Shown one piece after another: positions 20,665 to 30,792 of a stretch of DNA of 64,000 bases. The translations under genes and the position numbers were made by a program. Below the pieces are notes generated by a model. That model was given only the letters and a program-made list of their open reading frames with translations, had not been told where the DNA came from and did not search any database. This stretch comes from Euglena gracilis (taxonomy: Eukaryota; Euglenida; Euglenophyceae; Euglenales), in the NCBI GenBank assembly GCA_039621445.1, contig CP154955.1, forward strand, positions 23,274,064 to 23,338,063. The letters are read 5' to 3'. Numbering within the stretch: position 1 is the first letter of the stretch; the number at the start of each line of letters is the position of its first letter.

Positions 20665-20750
20665 TCATAGCTAAAATGGCCTAAAATGCCTAAAATGGTC
20701 TAAAATGGCCTTTAATGGCCTAAAACGACCTAAAATGGCCTCAAATGGGG
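20665..20750 (+). repeat. Decamer array (CTAAAATGGC)n
   Basis: About eight degenerate units of AAAATGGCCT. Similar AAAATGGCCG arrays occur at 58.0-58.2 and 59.7 kb. Confidence 0.8.
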
Positions 20751-21009
20751 AAATTTTGGGGCTTGATCATAGGTGCCAAGGTCGACGGGCAAATGAATGG
20801 GTTTCAGAACAAGCAAATTGAAACAAAGCTGCAAACGTTTGTACACTCCCATATTAACCCCCCAAATGCTGTCGGATTGCAAGGGGGTGCTAAAAGGGAG
20901 GTGAGTGTTAACTTGGAAATGCACTATAAAAATATGTATGGCTATCAAAAAATCGTGGTCCCCTTCTGTCTCCCCCGCCCATCCCCCAATGTAGCTGTCA
21001 TACCCGCTT

Positions 21010-21200
21010 GTTTTATTAATGTGTGTTGCATTGCATTGCAATGTATTGCACTGTTGAACTGTGCTGAACTTTGTCACATTCCACCGCATTTTTGAACTGA
21101 ATTTTCTGGCATTGCATTGCACTATATTGTATGTGTTGCATTGCCTTGCACTGATTTTGTATTTTGCATTGCATTGCATTGTATTGCTATGCTTTGTTGT
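21010..21200 (+). repeat. Degenerate (TTGCA)n array
   Basis: About 190 bp of GCATTGCATTGCA and TGTATTG units mixed with unique bases. The corresponding minus-strand open frame is repeat-derived. Confidence 0.7.
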
Positions 21201-21894
21201 ATGCAATTGTAAATGTGCTCCTGTTCCATTTTTGGTAGGATTTCAAAACCTGCATAAGAGGTTGGAGGGTGTCATGGTTGGAAATATTATTGACTTGACT
21301 ATTAACGTTAATTATTGTTTGTCACCATAAACAATACATAAACGGTATCACCAAAAATCGGTGTTTTTTAGAGAATCATTTTCATGTCGCCAAATCAAAA
21401 ATCCGGTAATTTTGGAAGGGTTCTAATATTTGGAGGATTAAACTGTATTGGTAATTGGTTAATGTCTTGTGGCACAATGGGAATGGCCACACCTCTTGGT
21501 AATACACCAACAGCTGGTTCCCCATCAACTGATGGGAAACCATACGCTCCCAACGGGCGCCAAGCTCGCGGTCGTGATGCGCGAAAGCCGAGAAAAAGAT
21601 GTGAAATCCAACAACAAAATTACGGATCGAAACCTACATTCTCCCACGCACCATTTGTGCCAACAAATGATTCAAAACTCGAATTCTGTTTTGCCCCCGT
21701 TTGTATGCGAAGAATAAAATATAGAAATTTATTTTTTGAGTTTAGATAAAGGGTTTCAATTTTATCTTGGGCTTTCGCGAGTGACACACTCCTCCCACAA
21801 AAGCCGAACGTTCGTCCGGCGAGTAAAAAAAGTGGTCCAGCAGCAGACTTTGTTACAGCCGGTTGTGGAATGAATGTGTATCCGGGATCAAAAT
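21201..21894. other. Unassigned; open frame 21384-21749
   Basis: A 121-codon plus-strand frame with ATG has ordinary composition in its middle (TAGSPSTDGKPYAPNG) but no family resemblance or splice context. I record it without calling it a gene. Confidence 0.3.
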
Positions 21895-22090
21895 AATTGC
21901 CACGTTTCTCAACTCAAACCGGTCAATTTTCTCTAAATAACTGCCACTTTTCTCCAAATTACTGCCACTTTTCTCAAAACAATTGCCTATTGTGTGAAAA
22001 AAAATGCCAATTTTCTCATAAAAAATGCCCACATGACATTGTGTTTGTCAAACAGGTTTCTATTTCACAAGTGTCTCATTTCTCCTCAAA
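21895..22090 (+). repeat. Degenerate tandem repeat (CTGCCACTTTTCTCAAA)
   Basis: About eight units of 18 to 24 bp containing TGCCA(C)TTTTCTC. The reverse complement pattern forms another array at 23690-23870. Confidence 0.75.
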
Positions 22091-22432
22091 TGTCTGATCT
22101 GAATACCAAACCCCCCTCCCCCCAGAGCTATTCAGCTCTTCCCAGGGACGGGAATACCGGGGGGGGGGGAGAATTGGAGGCCAAAAAAATTGACTGGGAA
22201 AAAATTGGCATCCAGAAATCCTGCCAAATTTTTCCGGCCCTTTTTTGAAACCACCGGCCAACCACCCCCAGGGAGGAGCTGCCCCTCCCCCCTTATCTCT
22301 AGTGCTCAGGTGGATGGTGCAAAGCTCTCCCCCCGCAAAACAAAAACCCTGCCAATTCTTTATTGTTCGTTTTCAGGTTTGGCACTTCCAATTTTGTCGG
22401 TTCTAATTTTATCTAGCCCCCCCCCCCCGTGT

Positions 22433-22492
22433 TTGTTTGTTTTTTTTTGGTTTTTTTTTTTTTTTTTTTTTTTTGTTTGTTTTTGTTTTTTT

Positions 22493-22548
<56 letters not shown>

Positions 22549-22574
22549 TTTTTTTTTTTTTTTTTTTTTTCTTT

Positions 22575-22606
<32 letters not shown>

Positions 22607-22620
22607 TTTTTTTTTATTTT
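22433..22620. repeat. Poly-T tract, about 180 bp
   Basis: Nearly pure T with occasional G or C. It produces Phe-rich or Lys-rich artefact frames. Confidence 0.97.
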
Positions 22621-22739
22621 TATGCAGAAGGTTCCGAAAAACGTTTTTTGGACGTTTTCAAAAAATTGCTTTTTGGCAAATGTGCCGAAATTGACCATTT
22701 TTTTGTGAACATCCAAAAAAAGAGTTGCCAAAAATGACC

Positions 22740-23390
22740 CTTTTTCGAACTGCCCGAGGTGTGGGAATGGGAATACCTTGGGGGGCCCAGGTCCCCCAGT
22801 CCCCCCTCCCCCACTGTTACCATATTGGGCCTTAAAGGGTCCCGGGGATCAGGATGGCGATGGCTCGGGGGGGGGGGGAGGGGCATGGTTATGCTCGTCA
22901 TGGGCACAATGTGTTGGCCAGCCCTTGTGACGGGGCTGTCGGGTGACTTTCTTTGACTGGGGGTGGTTTGGGTCATGGGGGGGGGGGTCACGGGAAGGGT
23001 CACGAGGGTCATGGGGGAACACCACATTTTCGGTGGCCGAATTAGGAATCCCAAGCCCAAAAATTTGAAAGAATTTTCCATAAATTTGGAATTCACCACA
23101 CCTGAAATTAAACCTAAAAATTCATTCATTCATTCATTCAAAAATTCATTAAACCTAAAATTTCACCACACCTGAAATTAAACCTGGCATCAAAATTAGG
23201 AGACACTAACCCCAAATTTGAAAATTTATGGCTTAAAAGTCAGAATCCACCTGAAAATATCATCAAATTAAGCGTCATTGGCCCATAAATTTCGCAGAAA
23301 AATTGGCCGAAAAGGGTCGTAGGCCAGGTCACGGGGGGGGGGGGAGGTCACGGGACGTCACGGGAACACTCCTTTTTTTCTTTTTAAAAC
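22740..23390. other. No gene recognised; G-run sequence
   Basis: Contains G-runs, repeated GGTCACGGG strings and a (CATT)n stretch at 23121-23142. A pair of 23-base blocks (ATTTCACCACACCTGAAATT type) repeats at 23090 and 23158. Confidence 0.4.
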
Positions 23391-23689
23391 TGATGTACCA
23401 TCGCCGGTGACCCTAACTTTATTGGATAACCTGAAGGGGGATTCTCGCCACATGGAAAGGGTTCATGCCATGTGGTGTCCCGGCAGTTTGTTCTAATTTG
23501 TGCATTGCCGGCACAGCAGAAACAACGCAGGCTGCGGTTAGTGTTGCCGCTGCAATCCCTCAGTTTGGTAGATCCCCCCTGATCTATCAAGCGAATTGAC
23601 AGGTAATTTGGCGGGACCTCAAAGAGTATTGTGAAAAATTTCTCCAGGCAGCAAGTGTTCCCTCCAACCGGGATGGTGTGTTTCTTTTG

Positions 23690-23870
23690 CGGGTCTGGCA
23701 TTTTATTGTGAGACAAGTGGCATTTAGTTTTGAGAAAATTGTGGTCGCTTTTTGAGACAATGTAAAAAATTTTGAGACGGGTGGCCATTAATTTTGAGAT
23801 CAAAGGCAATGCACAATGAGACAGGCGGCAATTCATCTTGAGACAGTGAGCCATTATTTTGCAACCGGCT
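23690..23870 (-). repeat. Degenerate tandem repeat, inverse of 21895-22090
   Basis: Units such as TTGAGACAGGTGGCAATTAA recur about seven times with heavy divergence. The orientation is opposite to the array 1.7 kb upstream. Confidence 0.65.
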
Positions 23871-23999
23871 GTAACAGTGAATTACACGATATCTGCATTC
23901 ATCCATACGTGAATGTTGATGTGTACGTATGTACATACATTCGTAAGCACGTTTTTTTTAATTGTGTGTAGGGTGGGAGGGCCCGGGCAGAGCCCCCCC

Positions 24000-24130
24000 C
24001 TTGGGGGCGTCCCCCCTGGAGGGGGGTGGTATCTACTTTTTTGGCAAGAAAAGGCGCCAGAAATTTTTGAAAAGGTGCTATTTTTAGGCATTTTTCGCAG
24101 TTTTTTGGCCATTTTTGGAGGGGGTTGCGC
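24000..24130 (+). repeat. G/C-run repeat with family E core
   Basis: C/G-run block, then GGCGCCAGAAATTTTTGAAA, AGGTGCTATTTTTAGGC and ATTTTTCGCAGTTTTTTGGC. It matches 35155-35250 closely. Confidence 0.8.
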
Positions 24131-24238
24131 TCTCCGTATCCCTGTGATTTGCCAGAATCTGGGCCGCTATGTCACTTTCACACACATGGGCACAAGAAGA
24201 TTGCGTGTCCCGAGTACGCTTCCTGACCGGACGAAATA

Positions 24239-24586
24239 ATGTGCCGACTAGCTTCCGGGGACTGCGTCCTGAACAGCGTTGTGCCTGTTGGCGAAGTTGT
24301 TGCGCACGCTACACACATTGTGGTCTCCATAGACGTCAGTCGTGGATTGGCAGCCTGCGCAGATGCCGACAGAGTCGGCCAACTGCATGCTGAGCCACCA
24401 TTTGAGAAGAACATCAAAGTGATGGGACAAACATGGATCCCATTCGCATATGCTCCCGACCGCAACAAGGGGAGCGAAGGAGGTAGCCACTCCAGCACAA
24501 AAATTAAAAAAATAAATCAAAGAAAGCTAAAGGGCCCACACCCTCTGGGCAAGGCCATTGGGAAACAAAGTGAAACCAAGAAGTGA
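24239..24586 (+). CDS. Open frame of unknown function
   Basis: A 115-codon frame from ATG with ordinary composition in its first 80 residues (VPVGEVVAHATHIVVSIDV; EKNIKVMGQTWIPFAYAP) and a Lys-rich tail. All frames are open over part of it, there is no splice or promoter signal and no family is recognised. It could be an intronless gene, a retroelement remnant or chance. Confidence 0.25.
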   Translation: MCRLASGDCVLNSVVPVGEVVAHATHIVVSIDVSRGLAACADADRVGQLHAEPPFEKNIKVMGQTWIPFAYAPDRNKGSEGGSHSSTKIKKINQRKLKGPHPLGKAIGKQSETKK

Positions 24587-25320
24587 AAGGCGGGTACAAA
24601 GGCTCGCATTGACCCGTCCCGACGGCAAATAACACCATGCCCACACCTGCCGCAACGTCACGTCAGTGCCCTCCTGTAAGAAATGCAGGTGCCAGCAACC
24701 CCAACAGCAGGACTCGGCACAGCTCGGCACGCCTCGGCATGCCTCGGCACGTGTGTTGCGCGTGTCATGCCCGCACGTTGCCCGCGCGTTGCCCGTGTCG
24801 ACAACCAGGGACTGATGATGGCTGCCATGAACATCGGTGTGTTGGTTCCATCCCACCATCCCCGCCAGTGGTGTACCTTGATGTTGTACACACTAATTGT
24901 TTCCACTTTCCCTGAAAGAAAAAAATGAAGAAATAAAATAAAAGAAACCAGATGCGATTTACTCGATCCTTCTGGGTGGCTAAACCTGCCTTGCCTTCGC
25001 CCCATGTCCCCGCGTCGTAGACCTGAACATGACCTGCTGCACTCCTGATGGCCAGGGCAACTGCGGGACGCTTGGCGGATCACTGCACCGGTGTGTGGCT
25101 GTAGAGTGTGGCATCCCCCCCATTGCTGCGCAACAAAACGTCCCAGTCACCCATCGCCACCTTTGCCACTAGGCAGTCCTCAGCCAGGTATGGTGCGACA
25201 CTGCCGGTGTGTACAGAACCTGGGATGCTTTAGACTGCGGGTGAGCTGAACGACTCCCACCCCAACTCAATGGAATGTGTAACTTGCGCCTTACACTTCC
25301 CTTAAATTTTGTCTGAGAAG
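24587..25320. other. No gene recognised
   Basis: Includes a short GC-rich array of GGCACGCCTC and CGTGTTGCCC units at 24715-24800 and otherwise unremarkable sequence. Confidence 0.4.
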
Positions 25321-25384
25321 GGAGGGACTGTGCGGGTGGAAGTGCCCTGCTCTTCGAAGTTTTTTGATATTTCCGCATTTGAAG
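25321..25384 (+). CDS. Candidate short exon, unknown protein
   Basis: Between TCTGAGAAG and the donor GAAG|GTATTT lie 21 codons plus one base reading GGTVRVEVPCSSKFFDISAF, a natural-looking beta-strand-like segment. The acceptor is weak and no partner exon is identified. Confidence 0.3.
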
Positions 25385-26554
25385 GTATTTGTGCAGATCG
25401 CAAGGTGGCGAGGAGCTGCATTGCCCTATTCAGCGCACATCCTATGCATCAATACAACCAAACCTCCAGACCACTCTGGTCCTATAGCTGCTAGGAAGGA
25501 GGCCAAGGGAGGGGGGCAGCACACACTGGTGCACTGTGTCACATCACATGTCTTGTTTGTCACCATTGTTGGACGAACTGAAGGGCAATATCCCGTGCCA
25601 CATCCGAGGAAAAAAGAGGGAGTGGGGGAGGGGGAGAATAAGATCCCTTCACCGTGTACATTTTGGGCTTCCTGGTGCCCATATTGCAATTGAGACTTCT
25701 GGGGTACTGAAAAAAATGTTTTTTTGAAAAAAGATTTTTTTTTGCACATTTTTGACTGAGTCGTTTTTTTTGCATTTTTTTGCATTGCAGTTTGTATGCA
25801 GCTCCTAGTTGGGGGGGGCTCCCACCCCGCGGCCTTAAATAATACAACCATTTCTATTTTCATGGTTCAGCTGGTGCATTTGCCCGGTGGCATAGCGTGC
25901 ACTCATGTGTAGGCATTGGAATTCTGGCCACGGGCATGCCATTTCCATTTTCATGGTGCAGCTCCTGCCCTCGCCTGGTGCACATCGTGCACTCATGTGT
26001 GTGCATGAACGTGCGTACGACGTAAAAAAAAATTGTGGATTCGACTTAGCCTACAAACAAGTTGCCAAACACAACAATTAGCAAAGAGCCCCCCAACCAT
26101 TATTTAAGCCAGGAAATTGGAAGTGGTTGTCCTATTGTCCACTCCGTGGCCATCATGAACTACAACGTCGTACAACCTATCCTACATTGTTAACGTTGTA
26201 CAGTGTGACTGAGTATCCATGGTGCCACCCCCCCCCTCTTTTGGAGGCTGGGCACAGCGCCTAGCCCCTTTTGTTTGTCCTTTGTCCGTCATTGTTCCGT
26301 GGAGAGTGTTTTGTTCATTTGTCGCTTTTCGAAAAAATGTTGTTTTTCTTCTTTTCAATTTTGAAATTTTTCAGTGTTTCCTTTTTCACTCCTTCAGATT
26401 GCAATTCAATCTATGACAAGGCTCATTTCTTCAAATGTGAAACCCCTGGTTTGGGTTCCCTCGCATAGCATTGAAGGATTGCAGCCACATGTTGAACCCC
26501 GGGGACCAACACATCAGACTCTCCTTGAAACATTTTTGGACTCCATAATAGACA
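25385..26554. other. No gene recognised
   Basis: Contains two similar stretches with TTTCTATTTTCATGGT and TTTCCATTTTCATGGT followed by GCAGCT-like sequence (25850 and 25945), and T-rich intron-like DNA. Confidence 0.35.
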
Positions 26555-26620
26555 CTACCCATGGCCGCGGCTGTCAGTTTTGCTTGAAGAAAAGCAATAT
26601 GTGATGAAGGTAAACAGAAC
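26555..26620 (-). CDS. Candidate terminal exon of a minus-strand gene
   Basis: On the minus strand the acceptor GGGGTTTCAG is followed by 21 codons (VLFTFITYCFSSSKTDSRGH and Gly) and TAG. It is phase 0, matching the exon before it (26651-26680). Family unknown. Confidence 0.35.
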   Translation of the reverse strand, partial: VLFTFITYCFSSSKTDSRGHG

Positions 26621-26650
26621 CTGAAACCCCGTTGTGCAGTCAACACTCAC

Positions 26651-26680
26651 GTGAACAGCGGAATCATCGCAACTTAATTC
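26651..26680 (-). CDS. Candidate 30-bp microexon
   Basis: Minus-strand sequence GTGGTGTTAG|GAATTAAG... encodes ELSCDDSAVH and ends at a strong donor CAC|GTGAGT. It is exactly ten codons, phase 0 at both ends, and joins in phase to 26828-26908 and 26555-26620. Confidence 0.35.
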
Positions 26681-26827
26681 CTAACACCACATAAATCACA
26701 AATAAGACACGAGCATCCGTTTTCAGGGCAATTGAAGATGGTGCATTAACAATTGCTGCCAAACAAACTCCCCTAGGAAGCAGCATGCACCCCGATATGG
26801 ACCTTTCAAAATTGTTTGGTTGCTTAC

Positions 26828-26908
26828 CACCTTGAGCAAAAGGTTCATCAAAAGCTGACATAACAAACTCCTGTTTCGATATTTCCGGTTAGACTTGTTG
26901 GCGAAGTC
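26828..26908 (-). CDS. Candidate internal exon with strong splice sites
   Basis: On the minus strand CTCCTTTCAG precedes, and GTAAGC follows, an 81-bp block of 27 codons (DFANKSNRKYRNRSLLCQLL, then MNLLLKV). Phases are 0 and 0. Upstream, 26935-27105 is open on the same strand (KFLDHFGADCIPLSRNTVER; ILTEEGADKF) and may be the preceding exon, but the gap between them would be a 26-bp intron if spliced at GTGACA. Function unknown. Confidence 0.4.
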
Positions 26909-26934
26909 CTGAAAGGAGATCATTAAATTGTCAC

Positions 26935-27105
26935 GGAGAAAAATAAAAATTTGTCAGCACCTTCCTCAGTTAGGATGATGCGACGCTCTACAGTGTTCCG
27001 ACTCAATGGGATGCAATCTGCCCCAAAGTGGTCCAGAAATTTTTGTTCCAAGGCCAGAAAGAAATTTGCTTTTAAGTGATACCCAAATAGAAAGGCCAAA
27101 GCCAA
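26935..27105 (-). CDS. Candidate exon upstream of the above
   Basis: Minus-strand open block with protein-like composition containing LEQKFLDHFGADCIPLSRNT and VERRIILTEEGADKF. The stop lies just past a possible donor. The acceptor is not obvious. It is probably part of the same unrecognised gene. Confidence 0.3.
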
Positions 27106-28961
27106 AGCCCAAATCTCGGTTTGTTTCCTTGATTCCTCGATTTCCTCAATTCACCTCTCAACAGTCACCAAAAGCACCAACAAAAGCCAAAAAAAGCGGA
27201 AAACACAATCATGGGTAAATGACCACAAAGAAGAGTATTTACGAAAATCGATGATTTATCCCCAAAACTCACCCAAAGGAAAGAAAGAAACAAGAGCTTT
27301 CTGGAGAAAGCTTTTCCACAAAATGCAATAATTTTCGAAAATTTGACCTGCCGGGCTAGAAATGTTGTGAAAAACCCTCACCTGGGACAATTTTTTTTCA
27401 CCCGCCGAGGACCCCCGTCCCTCCCTCCCCCTCCTCACTCTGGGGCTCCATGTCGTGCCAACAACCCCATCCCCCTCCTGCTGTTGAATTTTAGGCAACC
27501 TAGAGGTGGTTCTTTGGATATGGGGGGACACAAGATCAGGGGGGGGGATGGTGGTCCCTCCCTTGCCGAAAATAAGTGCAGATGAGGGTGCCATGCTGAG
27601 GGGTTGGCGAAAGGTGGTCCTGATGCTGGGGATCTTGGGTGTGGTTTCAGTTTTTGTTAGCTTATCAGCCTTTGGTCACTTTGCAGGCCGGGGAAATTTT
27701 TGAAATTTTGAACTTGGCTCAGCATTTTAAAAAAATATAACCACTGATTAATAATTCTGATGCAATTCACGCAATTTTTTTCTTTCCCACAGTTGCAACC
27801 TTGGACAATATGGCTTCTGGATGCTCTCTTGGTTTGAAAGTAATATTCAGTCCATTCATCCTTCTTTACTACTCAATGACACTTTATCTCTTGCCTTGCA
27901 TGGGCTCTTATTTGCAACGCATGGGAAGGTGGATCTGTTGTTTATATTTTCCACAGTTTTGCTAAATTGGTTCAATTAACCAAACAGAAAAGTCAATGTT
28001 TGAAAAGCCAATTGGCCCGTGCATGGCCTATTCGGGCATTGGCTAGGTCAATTTTGGGCTCCACATCTGCCAACGTCCCATTAAAATGCATACTTTTCCG
28101 CATTGTTGGATGATGAGGAGATGTGAACCCCCCCCCCCCCGGCCTGACACCTCCCATAATGTTCCCTTATTGTACCACCGACCTCCCCCTCAGAAAATTG
28201 GACAATCAGGGGAGGGGACAATATGAGTTCCAAAGGAATTTCATTGGCCCGGCCAAAAACAAAAGCCCTCCGTCGGCGAGGGCCCAGGGACAATGAGGGG
28301 GGGGGACAATTGGGGGGGGGCATGCAATGTACATACAAGGGTACATTGAGTACGTGGGGGGTGAAAGCGCTCCTGGGGATGTCACGTTTATCCAACCTAC
28401 CTGGAAAGAGTGCGGCTTGGGTAAAGAAAAGTCACACACTCCAAAAGAAAATGCCACCCCCCCCCCTTCCTTTCTTATCCTTTCAACTAAACTCCAGGAT
28501 CAAAAAGGCCAAAAAAGCCTTCAGGCGCCAAAAACCCAATTTTTTTCCCGGTCCAGACCCGAGAAGACCACCAAAAAAAAACTGGCAAAAAGCCCCCCCC
28601 CCCCAGCCTGAACCTTTTTTTCCCGCCAGCAGTTCCCAACCGGGCTGAGGGTCCATGTCAAGAACTGGGGCAAGAGTTAGGGGGAGGCGGGCGCCGTGGT
28701 CCCTCTAAAACCTTGGCCCAAAACGCTGTTCTTGGTCTGAAAACTCCAACCCAGCTGGGTTTCCCTGTGGCAGCAGAAAAACACCAAATGCCGACACCCC
28801 ACCCCCGGGGGGAGGGGGCAGTACTATACCCCCCTCCCCCCCCAATAGTGTCCCCCCTCGATAGTGTCCCATACCCACCATGTCGTTCGACCTGGTATGG
28901 GACACTACCGGGGGGGGCATATGGTAGCTAGGTGATTTTCTGAGAGAAGTGTAGCGATTGA
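27106..28961. other. No gene confidently recognised
   Basis: T-rich and C/G-run sequence. A possible exon lies at 27796-27839 (TTTCTTTCCCACAG acceptor; CNLGQYGFWMLSWFE; GTAATA donor). If real it could belong to a 5' part of the calpain gene that I could not otherwise trace. Confidence 0.35.
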
Positions 28962-29160
28962 ATGGCTTTCTGGAATAGCGGAAGCAACCCTCCCCCCGAA
29001 GGGAAGGGTGTTAAAGTTGCACAGATGATATTTGAACAAACCGTGTTTGCGAAACTGTGTGGGTGCCGATGCTGCCAGTTCAAGGACAAGAAGTTCCCGC
29101 CTGAGAAAGCATTGGGCGCCTCATATGCAGGAAATGTTGAATGGATGTCAGGAGATGCTG
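28962..29160 (+). CDS. Calpain exon 1 (N-terminal, start uncertain)
   Basis: The frame opens at ATG 28962 right after a TGA. Calpain-like sequence begins by [19 protein letters not shown] and ends at a GTCCTC donor in phase 1. The exon may instead begin at 29079 after GATGCTGCCAG. Confidence 0.6.
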
Positions 29161-29910
29161 GTCCTCAAAAAACCAACTTTTTATTTTTCCGCCTTTCTTT
29201 TGTCCTTTGGCTTTTCCTGCCCCCATCTCCCCTTAGCAAACTTGGCAAAATTCATCCTCCCTCCCGTCAACCGGGGGGGGGGGGGGTTGAATGAGAAAAT
29301 CTGGACGAAATTTTGTCCAGGATTTTCCCTACCATTTTAAGGATCTCTGTAGAAGATTCCCCGCAAATTAAAAGAGTCCAATTTCCTCCAATGAACACCC
29401 AAAAAATTCGCGCCAATTTTTGGAGTATATTCTTCTTCCAAAACACTTCTTTAGAGTGTATTGATTCTTCAAATTGAAAGAATGTGTTTTTTTTCGTTTC
29501 GTTTTGCAATTTGAAATTCAGGATTTACCATTTTTTTGAAGTTTGGATTTGTGAAAACCTCAGAATTTGGTGTGAATTCTCTTGTATTTCCCTGAAAAGT
29601 GGGTTCACGTGATTTTTTTTGTGCATGATTTTCCCTAAGCGTTCAGAATTTTTCGGCATTTCAAGGATTCGTCCAGTATTTTTCCCAACGGAAATTTTCC
29701 CGTCAGCAGTTTTTCCCAGTCACATTCCTCCCCCCAGTACCAAACCCAGCACTTGCATGCGGAGAGGTCCCTCACCATAGCTCACATGCGCACATTCGAA
29801 ATGGCCCATTGCACATATGCGCAATGGGCCATTTTGCACATGCCCAGCCAGATCCCCTCAATGGATACATACATACACATATACATACATACATACATAC
29901 ATACATACAT

Positions 29911-29985
<75 letters not shown>

Positions 29986-30761
29986 TACATACATACATAC
30001 ATGCATACATACATACATACATACATACATACATACACACACACATACATACATACATACATACATACATACATACATACATACATACATACATACATAC
30101 ATACATACATACATACATACATACATACATACATACATACATACATACATACATACATACATACATACATACATACATGCATACATACATACATACATAC
30201 ATGCATACATTGCATGCATGCATACAATGTATGTATGTATGTATGTATGTATGTATGTATGTATGTATGTATGTATGTATGTATGTATGTATGTATGTAT
30301 GTATGTATGTATGTATGTATGTATGCATGCATGCATGCATGCATGCATGGATGGATGGATGGATGGATGGATGGACGGACGGACGGACGGACGGACGGAC
30401 GGACGGACGGACGGATGGATGGATGGATGGATGGATGGATGGATGGATGGATGTATGTATGTATGTATGTATGTATGTATGTATGTATGTATGTATGTAT
30501 GTATGTATGTATGTATGTATGTATGTATGCATGTATGTATGTATGTATGTATGTATGTATGTATGTATGTATGCATGCATGTATGTATGTATGTATGCAT
30601 GCATGCATGTATGTATGTATGTATGTATGTATGTATGTATGTATGTATGTATGTATGTATGTATGTATGTATGTATGTATGTATGTATGTATGTATGTAT
30701 GTATGTATGTATGTATGTATGTATGTATGTATGTATGTATGTATGTATGTATGTATGTATG

Positions 30762-30792
<31 letters not shown>

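Noticed and set aside
22360-22737. Phe-rich and Lys-rich open frames
   Set aside because: Translations of a poly-T tract.
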